Shown here one piece after another: positions 1 through 6,450 of a stretch of 6,732 nucleotides of DNA (its first letter is position 1; each line of letters starts with the position of its first letter). The notes below the pieces were generated by a model, which did no database searches, was not told where the DNA came from, and saw only the letters and a program-made list of their open reading frames with translations. A program made the translations under genes and the position numbers. Location: NCBI GenBank assembly GCA_009920585.1, contig RFZT01000131.1, forward strand, positions 1 to 6,732, read 5' to 3'. Origin of the DNA: a bacterium (GTDB lineage: Bacteria > Verrucomicrobiota > Verrucomicrobiia > Chthoniobacterales > Terrimicrobiaceae).

Positions 1-1515
1 CACGTATTTGATGGATTGGCGCATCTCGAGCCAGTGGGCGAAGTAGTCGCCCATATTGTAACCACAGAAGGGGAGCATCGCCATGGGGTCGCGGCGCACC
101 TGCCCGACGGCGCCAGCGGCGGCAGCGGTGGTCTCGGACCCCATCGTGGCACCGAGATAAACGCCGTGCACCCAGTTGAAGGCCTGGAAAATGAGCGGCA
201 TCGTTGTCGAACGTCGTCCGCCAAAGAGGATCGCACTCACCGGAACGCCAGCCGGGTTTTCCCAATCGGGATCAATGATCGGGCAGTTCCGCGCAGGAGC
301 CGTGAAGCGGCTATTCGGATGGCTGCTGAGGATCGGTTTGCCCTTCGCATCGTTGCGCCCAGGCGTCCAATCGTTGCCCAGCCAGTCCACAAGGTGGGCC
401 GGTGGCTCGGGCGTCATTCCCTCCCACCACACATCGCCATCATCGGTGAGGCCGACATTGGTGAAGATGGTGTCGCGGGTGATGGAGTCCATCGCGATCG
501 GATTGCTGGAGCGTGAGGTGCCGGGTGCGACGCCGAAGAAGCCCGCCTCGGGATTGATGGCGCGCAGGTATCCATCCGGACCCGGTTTGATCCAAGCGAT
601 GTCATCGCCCACGCAGCTGACCTCCCAACCGGCATTCAGCAAGTCGGCGGGCGGAACCATCATGGCAAAATTCGTTTTTCCGCAGGCGCTGGGGAAAGCG
701 GCGGTGACGTAGGTCTTCGAGCCATCGGGGGCCTTGACGCCGAGGATGAGCATGTGCTCGGCCATCCAGCCCTCATCGCGGGCCATGGCGGAGGCGATGC
801 GGAGGGCGAAGCATTTTTTCCCCAGCAGCGCATTCCCGCCGTAGCCGGAGCCGAAGCTCACCACGAGCCGTTCTTCGGGGAAGTGGGTGATGTAGGTGCT
901 CTCGGGATTGCAGGGCCATGCGGCATCCTTCGCGCCGGCTTCGAGTGGAACCCCGACAGAGTGCAGGCATTTCACGTAGGCTCCTGTTCGCTCGATTTGG
1001 GCATAAACATCGGGGCTCACCCGCGTCATGATCCGCATATTCGCGACCACATACGGGCTATCCGTGATTTCGATGCCGTATTGCGCGATGGGGGAACCGA
1101 CTGGGCCCATGCTGAAGGGGATGACATACATCGTGCGTCCGCGCATGCAGCCCTCCATGAGCCCCCGCAGTCGCGCCTTCATCGTCTCCGGCGCTTCCCA
1201 GTTATTCGTGGGACCGGCATCTTTTTTGGATCGGGAGCAAATGAACGTCCGTTCTTCCACTCGAGCCACATCGCGAGGGTCGCTGCGGACGAGGAGGGAA
1301 TTCGGTCGCTTCGCTGGGTCTAACCAGATGCCGGCGCCCGAGGCGACGATGGCCTTCCGCATGAGGAGATCCTCCTCGGGCGAGCCATTGCACCAGTGGA
1401 TATCATCTGGAGTGGTGAGGGCGGCGATTTCATTCACCCAGGCGTTGATGCCGAGATGGTGTGGATGTGCGGAACCCTTTTCCGGCACAAAGGTGGCGTC
1501 GATTCCCATGTACAT
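1..1515 (-). CDS. pckG: Phosphoenolpyruvate carboxykinase (GTP), C-terminus cut by window edge
   Basis: Cytosolic enzyme that interconverts oxaloacetate + GTP and phosphoenolpyruvate + GDP + CO2 (gluconeogenesis/anaplerosis). I translated the minus strand from ATG 1515 to base 1: 505 codons with no stop. GTP-PEPCKs are usually about 600 residues, so roughly the last 100 lie outside. Visible hallmarks: DPRDVAR with Arg85 (substrate-binding arginine), [13 protein letters not shown] around residues 222-234, His254 in AEHMLILG, the P-loop FPSACGKTN at 274-282 with the reactive cysteine Cys278 and Lys280, VGDDIAW at 302-308 with the metal-binding aspartates, the loop [15 protein letters not shown] near 320-335, GGRR at 432-435, and [15 protein letters not shown] near the edge. 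The CGKTN P-loop and absence of ATP-type features identify the GTP family. A second ATG lies two codons in (1509). No Shine-Dalgarno is visible before either. The gene starts 40 bases after the cfa stop with no terminator between, so cotranscription is likely. Confidence 0.97.
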   Translation of the reverse strand, partial: MYMGIDATFVPEKGSAHPHHLGINAWVNEIAALTTPDDIHWCNGSPEEDLLMRKAIVASGAGIWLDPAKRPNSLLVRSDPRDVARVEERTFICSRSKKDAGPTNNWEAPETMKARLRGLMEGCMRGRTMYVIPFSMGPVGSPIAQYGIEITDSPYVVANMRIMTRVSPDVYAQIERTGAYVKCLHSVGVPLEAGAKDAAWPCNPESTYITHFPEERLVVSFGSGYGGNALLGKKCFALRIASAMARDEGWMAEHMLILGVKAPDGSKTYVTAAFPSACGKTNFAMMVPPADLLNAGWEVSCVGDDIAWIKPGPDGYLRAINPEAGFFGVAPGTSRSSNPIAMDSITRDTIFTNVGLTDDGDVWWEGMTPEPPAHLVDWLGNDWTPGRNDAKGKPILSSHPNSRFTAPARNCPIIDPDWENPAGVPVSAILFGGRRSTTMPLIFQAFNWVHGVYLGATMGSETTAAAAGAVGQVRRDPMAMLPFCGYNMGDYFAHWLEMRQSIKYV

Positions 1516-1555
1516 AGTGTTCGTTATTCGTTGGGCGGTTTCAAGATAATGCCGA

Positions 1556-2758
1556 CTACGAGAGTCGCAGCGGGTGAGAGCTCGGAATCCCATTGGCCGA
1601 GAAGAGAAACTGAAAGACCTGCATGCTTCGGGCGCGGAACGCTCCAGAGCAACTCAGCAGATACAGCCTCCACATCCGTACGAATTCCTCGCCGTAGCGA
1701 AGACGATATTCCTCCCTCGAGCGCATGAATCCCGCCTCCCAAGCCCGCAGGGTGGGGACGTAGTAGGGCCCGAGATTGTGCATATCTTCGTCCACAAAAA
1801 GCCCCTCCGCCGCTTGCAGGACTTGCGCCACGCTGGGGAGGGTGGAATTCGCGAAGATGTAGCGGGAGATCCAGCGGTCGCACAGGTGGCGTTGTTCGTT
1901 GCCGGTGATCGTATGGCAGAGGAAGAGCCCGTCTTCCTTGAGGCAACGCTTCACCGTTTCCATATAGGTGCGGTAGTTTTTTGGTCCGACATGCTCGAGC
2001 ATTCCGACGCTCACGATCGCATCGTATTCCCCATCTATCTCGCGGTAATCCTGCAGCAAGATCCGGACAGGCAGGTTGGCACAATGCGCATCGGCATAGC
2101 GCTTCTGCTCCTCCGAGATGGTGATGCCGGTGACTTCGCAGCCATGGTTCTCGGCAGCAAATCGCGCCAAGCCACCCCACCCGCAACCGATGTCCAGCAC
2201 TCGCATGCCGGGCTGGAGAGCGAGCTTTTTGCAGATCAGCTCCATTTTCAATTCCTGCGCTGTTGCGAGATCTGTGGTGCCCTTGAAATAGGCGCACGAG
2301 TATTGCATCGCGGGATCCAGCATCGCGCCGAAAAAATCATTCCCGAGATCGTAGTGCTTCCTCCCGACGACGCGGGAGCGGGATTGGCTTTGGAGATTGA
2401 GCAGAAGTGAGAACGCAACTTCCATGAGCGAGCGCAACCCTGGACGAATGTGGTTCTCCAGATTGCAGCGGATCGCACGGTAGCAAAGCTCCTCGATATC
2501 GTCGCACTCCCACCAACCTTCCATATAGGACTCGCCGAATCCCATCGTTCCATCGGTGAGCACTCTTCGGAAAAATCGGTCATCCCGCACGCGGATGTCG
2601 CAGGGCCGATCTCCATTGATCGCGATATCCGCCTCGGCGAAGAGCCGGGTGATGGTCTTCTGCGCGTGGGTCGGTTTTTTTGTTTCGGGCCGAACGATGC
2701 TGAACTTGGGTTTCTCTTCGCTGTCGGCTTGGCGCTTTGTTTGGGCTGTTGCGCTCAT
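1556..2758 (-). CDS. cfa: Cyclopropane-fatty-acyl-phospholipid synthase (Cfa)
   Basis: SAM-dependent enzyme that methylenates cis double bonds of membrane phospholipid acyl chains to cyclopropane rings, acting at the inner membrane surface; typically a stress or stationary-phase function. At 400 residues it is close to E. coli Cfa (382). An N-terminal domain (about 35-125) precedes the methyltransferase fold. Visible motifs: MQYSCAYF at 151-158 with Cys155; SAM-binding [14 protein letters not shown] at 187-200; [10 protein letters not shown] at 253-262 with Glu255; LCHTI at 280-284 with His282 and Ile284; [16 protein letters not shown] at 294-309; MHNLGPYY with Tyr333; SGAFRAR at 371-377. Cys155, Glu255, His282, Ile284 and Tyr333 align by motif with the bicarbonate/active-site set of E. 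coli Cfa, so activity is expected. The first 34 residues are charged and poorly conserved. ATG 2758 overlaps the stop of the small upstream ORF as ATGA, which supports this start; only a weak AAGGG lies upstream. The next gene, pckG, follows after 40 bases. Confidence 0.96.
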   Translation of the reverse strand: MSATAQTKRQADSEEKPKFSIVRPETKKPTHAQKTITRLFAEADIAINGDRPCDIRVRDDRFFRRVLTDGTMGFGESYMEGWWECDDIEELCYRAIRCNLENHIRPGLRSLMEVAFSLLLNLQSQSRSRVVGRKHYDLGNDFFGAMLDPAMQYSCAYFKGTTDLATAQELKMELICKKLALQPGMRVLDIGCGWGGLARFAAENHGCEVTGITISEEQKRYADAHCANLPVRILLQDYREIDGEYDAIVSVGMLEHVGPKNYRTYMETVKRCLKEDGLFLCHTITGNEQRHLCDRWISRYIFANSTLPSVAQVLQAAEGLFVDEDMHNLGPYYVPTLRAWEAGFMRSREEYRLRYGEEFVRMWRLYLLSCSGAFRARSMQVFQFLFSANGIPSSHPLRLS

Positions 2759-2943
2759 ATGCGATAGAGCCCTTGGTGACGTGAGAGGACTTGGACGACG
2801 AGGCGGAGTTGCTCATCGGATTGGCTGCGGAGCCATTCTGCGTGCGATCCAGGGCGCTTCGCGTGCGTTGTCGGCCGCTCGGCGATGGCATCGATGTATT
2901 CCTCTTGTCCGTCCGGCACATGGTCTTGATTGGTGTTGTCCAT
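2755..2943 (-). CDS. Small hypothetical protein (62 aa), ATGA-overlapped with cfa
   Basis: I do not recognise this protein. The 62-residue translation starts MDNTNQDHVPDG and ends HQGLYRI. It is hydrophilic and has no signal peptide or membrane segment. The second half (EWLRSQSDEQLRLVVQVLSRHQ, quoted in parts: EWLRSQSDEQ, then LRLVVQVLSRH) looks like one amphipathic helix. Its TGA overlaps the ATG of cfa by four bases (ATGA), the usual sign of translational coupling, and it would be the first gene of the minus-strand operon. Upstream of ATG 2943 there is only a weak purine patch (AGAGATG) about 9-15 bases away. Support is positional: correct strand, precise overlap, and the otherwise empty stretch before the divergent region. 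It may instead be a leader ORF that sets cfa translation, or chance. Confidence 0.5.
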   Translation of the reverse strand: MDNTNQDHVPDGQEEYIDAIAERPTTHAKRPGSHAEWLRSQSDEQLRLVVQVLSRHQGLYRI

Positions 2944-3096
2944 AGGTCACATCTCTAAAGCGAAGGCGACTCACCTCGCTATCGGGCGAAGACCCCATAG
3001 TGGCGATTCTCACATTGGTGCATAAGCACGGCTCGACCGCTCCGGCGGGCGAACAAAAACAAACCCACCGAAAAACCAACTCACCACCGCTTCACC
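2944..3096. promoter_or_regulatory. Divergent intergenic region between the cfa operon and the 222-aa gene
   Basis: This 153-base stretch separates two head-to-head transcription units, so promoters for both directions should lie here. I found no hexamer pair good enough to name. A short inverted repeat, GTGC-ATAA-GCAC at 3018-3029, sits near the centre and could be an operator, but four base pairs per arm is weak. An A-rich run (GAACAAAAACAAACC, about 3050-3064) lies upstream of the plus-strand gene. Neither start codon facing this region has a clear Shine-Dalgarno. The role rests on position only. Confidence 0.4.
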
Positions 3097-3765
3097 ATGG
3101 ATCACCTCATCGAACAATGCGCCGAGATCACCTCTGCGAATCACCACCGCGATCATCTCAGCTTGGTCATCGTTTACGAAAATGTTGTTTCTGCTGCGCG
3201 CGCTCTCAGGGCCTGCGACATCCTGCGCGGCGATGGCTCAGACGAGATCACCCTCTCCATCAAGGTTTGGAAGACAGACCTCCTTGGCATTGAGGATGAC
3301 CGCGCCAGCGCTGCTGCTGCGGCCGCTCTCGCCGACATCGTCATCGTCTCCGCTTCGGGCCGCGACGAGATGTCCCCATTTTTACGTTTGTGGACCGATT
3401 CGTGGTTGGGGTCTCGACAGGCTGGCCCTTGCTCGCTCTTCACGCTTTTCGGCGACCACATCGGCCCCCACTCGCTCGAGACCGCAGCCTATCTCCGGCA
3501 AAAATCCGCATCTCGCGGCATCCGCTTTTTTACCCACCCGAGTTTGGATGACTACGAGATCGAGACGAGACCGACCTTTCAACACGAGCTGACCGCACCA
3601 CTCATGTCGATGCTCTCCCAACCTCAGGATTGGAGACCTGGCGATAGCATCCTCAGTCGCGGCATCGAGGATCAAAGCGCCTTCGACATCATCGAGAGCT
3701 TTGGGGCCCACTTGCGCGCCCATCTCGAAACGGAACGCTTTTGCCATTCCGCAAACGGACAATGA
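3097..3765 (+). CDS. Uncharacterised alpha/beta protein of the 'VIVYE' layout (222 aa)
   Basis: Function unknown. The sequence reads like a Rossmann- or flavodoxin-like alternating fold: strand LVIVYE (23-28), helix about 29-44, strand LSIKVW then KTDLL (53-63), strand ADIVIVSASG (79-88), helix with LRLWTDSWL (96-104), strand SLFTLFGDH (113-121), helix about 124-140, strand GIRFFTHP (141-148). The tail (149-222) is hydrophilic and less regular. There is no signal peptide or membrane segment, so it should be cytosolic. From memory, this order (VIVYE, a WK-x-D-LL segment, ADIVIVS-x-x-G, an L-x-x-W...W pair) recurs in uncharacterised Verrucomicrobiota proteins often found near two-component genes; I could not verify that here. 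The fold resembles a receiver domain in outline, but no phosphoacceptor pattern is evident. ATG 3097 is the first in-frame ATG of the conserved-looking part, with no Shine-Dalgarno. The signalling genes begin 171 bases downstream. Confidence 0.8.
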   Translation: MDHLIEQCAEITSANHHRDHLSLVIVYENVVSAARALRACDILRGDGSDEITLSIKVWKTDLLGIEDDRASAAAAAALADIVIVSASGRDEMSPFLRLWTDSWLGSRQAGPCSLFTLFGDHIGPHSLETAAYLRQKSASRGIRFFTHPSLDDYEIETRPTFQHELTAPLMSMLSQPQDWRPGDSILSRGIEDQSAFDIIESFGAHLRAHLETERFCHSANGQ

Positions 3766-3936
3766 TCGCCCCTATCACACGCTTAATTGATTGACCCGCC
3801 TTTAACAAGCGTATAGACCGCACTTAGGAATTAGGAAAATTCGTGGTGCTTTGCGCCGCTTAATTAAGCCCGCATTTCTAGCCCCCCCCAACTTTTTTCT
3901 TAAGTAAATAAAAACTATCTACCTAGAAAATATATT
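3766..3936. promoter_or_regulatory. AT-rich intergenic region before the sensor kinase
   Basis: This spacer is clearly richer in A and T than its neighbours and probably holds the kinase promoter. TTGACC (3791-3796) resembles a -35 box, but the nearest -10-like hexamer, TATAGA (3812-3817), is only 15 bases away; the overlapping TTGATT (3787-3792) gives 19. Neither spacing is ideal. A 7-bp stem with TTT loop (GTGGTGC/GCGCCGC, two G-U pairs, 3843-3859) is followed by the palindrome CTTAATTAAG (3859-3868). It lacks a U tract, so terminator function for the upstream gene is doubtful. A run of eight C (3882-3889) and a T-rich run (3893-3898) follow. No coding sequence is apparent. Confidence 0.35.
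3824..3837. repeat. Tandem heptamer TTAGGAA x2
   Basis: Two exact, directly adjacent copies of TTAGGAA lie in the AT-rich spacer about 100 bases before the kinase start. Their position, just downstream of the promoter-like hexamers, would suit a regulator-binding direct repeat. With only two 7-base copies in an AT-rich context, chance is quite possible. Confidence 0.4.
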
Positions 3937-5784
3937 TTGAATCCAAAATCTCCTATCGCCTCCACATCCGTCTTAGCGGATGGAGCGATCCCTCAGGACT
4001 TGCCTTTCAATCTAGAAGTTGAGAACAGGCGTCCTTTAGATATCGTTAATGGACCTTCAAAGGTTTTGGTAAAAGCGAAGAAGAATGGCGCCAACGGCGG
4101 AGCGAAGGCATCACCCCCTCCCTTCCAGCGAGACCTCGCTTCAGGGGACTATACCGCCATCGAGTTGCTGGATGGTTTAAAAGTTGAGCGAGACACGCTG
4201 AATGAGGTTGCTCCCCTTGTGAGCGAACGTAGCAGCTTCGACCGGAACCAAGAAACTCTGGAGCGATTGCAATACAGAGATGATCAGTTCCGTCTCTTGG
4301 CGGAGCAGTCGCCCGATCTGATTCTTCGATTCGACAGGGCTGGCCACATCCTATTCGCGAATTCCAAGATCGAAGGCGCCACGGGCCTCTCGGCCGACAT
4401 GATTATAGGAAAAACCTGGGCCGAAAACGGGCTGAAACCGAAATGCGTCGTTTTCTGGACGGCGATTGTTGAAAAAACCTTCTCCACGGGACGCGAACAG
4501 GATGAGGAGCATGCATGCGATTTTCCAGACGGAGTTCGAACTTTTGAGGTCCGAACGGCGCTCGAGATTGTTGAGTGCGGGGAGCCGCAGAGCGTGATCG
4601 CCATTGCCCGCGACATCACCCAGCGACGCAGAAATGAGCAAGATATCATGGAGCTCAGCCAGCGTCTGCTCTACTTGGTGAACCATTCTCCGCTCGCTGT
4701 TGTGGAGTGGCATCCGGATGGAGCATGTATCTCTTGGGATGGCGAGGCCGAGTGCATCTTTGGTTGGAACCGTGGCGATGCTCTAGCATCCTCGATCTCA
4801 AGCCATCAGCTCATTCACCCAGCTCATCGTTTTGAATTTGAGGAAATTTTTGAGAGCCTGAAAAATGGGAGCCAGTCGAGTGCATACACCCTCTGTCGTA
4901 CGATCCACAAGTCGGGACGCATATTGCATTGCGAGTGGTTTCTCTCCTCGCTGCGAGATGACTCTGGTCGCGCTCGCTCGGTGCTCGCTTTGGTGAACGA
5001 CGTCACCGAGAGGGAAAAGGCGGTTCACGAAATCAAAGAAATGAAGGAGGCTCTAGAGTCGGCCGTCGAGCGTCGCACGGCACTCCTCAAGCAGACCAAT
5101 GAGGAGTTGAAGGCCGAGATAGCGAACCGCCGCCAACTTGAGTTTGATCTCATCCAGGTGAGCGAGCGCGAGCACCGGCGTATCGGACACGACCTCCACG
5201 ATGGCATCTGCCAAGAACTCGCTGGCATCCGCTATGCCGTAGAGGCGATTTCAAGGAAACTCGAAAACCAAATGGATGTGCAGGAGGACCTGAAGAGCGT
5301 CTCGGAGGGCGTTCATCGTGCGATCCATCATACGCGCCAGCTTTCGCGCGGCTTGGCTCCTATGGAGCTGGAGCACGGCGATCTGGTTGCCGCTCTCTCC
5401 GAGTTGGTGGAAAATTCGAATGTCCTTTACCAGATGGAGTGCGTCCTCGATTTGCGGGGCGAGCCTCCCAAACTCGATATGGTGGCAGCGACCCATCTCT
5501 TCCGCATCGCCCAAGAATCCGTTCAAAATGCAGCTAAGCATGGCAAGGCTTCGAACGTAAAGATCCAGCTCGACTTCACTGCCTCCCCGGCCCAGATGAT
5601 CATCCAAGACAATGGAAGCCGCCTCCATCCCAACCCCAACGCGCCCAAAAATGGCATGGGCCTCAAAATCATGCAGCACCGCGCGGCGTCACTTTCCGGC
5701 ACAGTCACGGTGAATGTGCTCGAAGCCGGCGGTACCGAAGTCCGTGTCCTCTTCCCTTTAGTTAGCTCTCCTGATGCTCCATAG
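3937..5784 (+). CDS. Soluble sensor histidine kinase, PAS-PAS-HisKA_3-HATPase_c (NarL-type partner)
   Basis: Two-component sensor that should autophosphorylate on histidine and pass phosphate to the overlapping response regulator. Domains: non-conserved N-terminus (1-112); PAS 1 about 114-229, ending IAIARDITQRR; PAS 2 about 242-358, ending ALVNDVTERE; coiled coil about 360-408; HisKA_3 dimerisation/phosphoacceptor helix with REHRRIGHDLHDG (411-423), where His421 is the likely phosphorylated residue (the His of the LHD motif); HATPase_c with N-box Asn531 (QESVQNAAKHG), G1-like QDNG (557-560), G2 NGMGLKIMQHRA (572-583) and GGTEVRVLFP near the end. No membrane segment is visible, so the signal is probably cytosolic; its identity is unknown and no haem or flavin residue set was recognised. 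The start is uncertain: TTG 3937 is the first usable codon after an in-frame stop at 3901, there is no early ATG, and no Shine-Dalgarno is seen. The 3' end overlaps the regulator by 11 bases (5774-5784), indicating coupled translation. Confidence 0.93.
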   Translation: MNPKSPIASTSVLADGAIPQDLPFNLEVENRRPLDIVNGPSKVLVKAKKNGANGGAKASPPPFQRDLASGDYTAIELLDGLKVERDTLNEVAPLVSERSSFDRNQETLERLQYRDDQFRLLAEQSPDLILRFDRAGHILFANSKIEGATGLSADMIIGKTWAENGLKPKCVVFWTAIVEKTFSTGREQDEEHACDFPDGVRTFEVRTALEIVECGEPQSVIAIARDITQRRRNEQDIMELSQRLLYLVNHSPLAVVEWHPDGACISWDGEAECIFGWNRGDALASSISSHQLIHPAHRFEFEEIFESLKNGSQSSAYTLCRTIHKSGRILHCEWFLSSLRDDSGRARSVLALVNDVTEREKAVHEIKEMKEALESAVERRTALLKQTNEELKAEIANRRQLEFDLIQVSEREHRRIGHDLHDGICQELAGIRYAVEAISRKLENQMDVQEDLKSVSEGVHRAIHHTRQLSRGLAPMELEHGDLVAALSELVENSNVLYQMECVLDLRGEPPKLDMVAATHLFRIAQESVQNAAKHGKASNVKIQLDFTASPAQMIIQDNGSRLHPNPNAPKNGMGLKIMQHRAASLSGTVTVNVLEAGGTEVRVLFPLVSSPDAP

Positions 5785-6413
5785 AAAAAAAACCAAAGCC
5801 CGGATTCTCCTCGTCGAGGATCACCCTATGACTCGAATGGGTCTCAGAATGATGATCAACGGAGAGAAGGACATGGAGGTGTGCATGGAGGCGGCCAATG
5901 TCGGCGAAGGCCTCGATGCCGCTCTCAAGACGAAGCCCGACATTGTCATCACGGATGTCACGCTCCCTGGTCGCAGTGGCTTGGAGCTCACGCAGGACCT
6001 GCACGCCAGTTGCCCCGATCTTCCCGTGCTCATTCTTTCCATGCACCCCGAGACCACCTACGCGCGTCGCGCCCTCGAGATCGGAGCGCGCGGTTACATT
6101 ATGAAAAGCGAATCCGGCGACAAGGTGCTCCAAGCCATTCGCTGTGTGCTCGAGGGCCGTATCTACGTGAGTGAGGCGATTTCCGGCCACTTGCTCGAGT
6201 TTTTATCCCGAGGGGGTCTCCACCGTGATGATCGCCAAAGCGCTCAACATGAGCCCGAAGACCGTCGAGTCCCACCGCGCTCGCATCAAGGAAAAACTCC
6301 AGATCAAGTCGATCTCCGAGCTCATCGCTCAAGCTGCCGGATGGGCCGCCAGACAAAGTATGCCGCCCGTGCCCAAGGTGGAGCTACTTTTGGCGAGTGG
6401 GACAAAAGTATGA
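5774..6413 (+). pseudogene. NarL/FixJ-family response regulator, broken between receiver and LuxR-type HTH
   Basis: In intact form this would be the kinase's DNA-binding partner. From ATG 5774 the receiver domain reads normally: ILLVEDHP with the acidic pair Glu15/Asp16, IVITDVTLPG with phosphoacceptor Asp61, ILSMHPE with Ser89, ARGYIMKSE with Lys111. Homology-like sequence continues to YVSEAISGHLLEFLS (131-145; about base 6206). The same frame then turns to basic, proline-rich sequence unlike any domain and stops at 6418. In the +1 frame, from GAG 6210, the LuxR HTH resumes as EGVSTVMIAKALNMS, then SPKTVESHRARIKEKL and SISELIAQAAGW, ending at TGA 6411-6413. The first HTH helix (the LTxRExEVLxLI type segment) and the linker appear in no frame, so roughly 20-30 codons are missing by an out-of-frame amount. 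The translated product would be a receiver with a nonsense tail and no DNA-binding domain. No Shine-Dalgarno; the start overlaps the kinase end. Confidence 0.85.
6210..6413 (+). other. Orphaned LuxR/GerE HTH remnant in the +1 frame
   Basis: These 67 codons plus stop encode HTH helices 2-4 of a GerE-type domain: STVMIAKALNMS (scaffold helix and turn), SPKTVESHRARIKEKL (recognition helix), SISELIAQAAGW (last helix), and a 20-odd residue tail. ATG 6171 and ATG 6228 are in this frame. The first would add a peptide unlike any HTH, and the second would cut into helix 2, so independent translation of a working domain is unlikely. Confidence 0.8.
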
Positions 6414-6450
6414 TGTGACGCACGTAACGGAACGTGTTTATCTCCAGCTA

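Noticed and set aside
16..1549. Several plus-strand frames opposite pckG (16-516, 176-712, 754-1323, 1028-1549)
   Set aside because: All lie antisense to an unbroken 505-codon PEPCK reading frame with intact motifs; none resembles a protein family.
1524..2297. Long minus-strand frame (257 codons) inside the cfa region
   Set aside because: It overlaps cfa in another frame, and its translation is low-complexity Arg/His/Pro-rich with no domain. The Cfa frame carries all conserved motifs.
1574..2410. Long plus-strand frame (278 codons) opposite cfa
   Set aside because: Antisense shadow of a well-conserved gene in GC-rich DNA; no recognisable motif.
2813..3079. 88-codon minus-strand frame reaching across the divergent region
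   Set aside because: It overlaps the ATGA-coupled small ORF out of frame, covers the likely promoter region, and its composition looks like a shadow.
3382..3762. 126-codon minus-strand frame opposite the 222-aa gene
   Set aside because: The plus-strand frame has a regular alpha/beta pattern; the minus one shows no motif and has no upstream signals.
3843..3868. Rho-independent terminator after the 222-aa gene
   Set aside because: The 7-bp stem includes two G-U pairs and is followed by TTAATTAA rather than a U tract, about 80 bases after the stop; too weak to call.
5251..5679. 142-codon minus-strand frame opposite the kinase catalytic domain
   Set aside because: Antisense to HisKA_3/HATPase_c sequence with conserved boxes; a codon-bias artefact.
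5774..6418. Taking the 214-codon frame as a complete response regulator
   Set aside because: Length is normal by chance, but residues after about 145 are an out-of-frame reading; the true HTH sequence is visible in the +1 frame.
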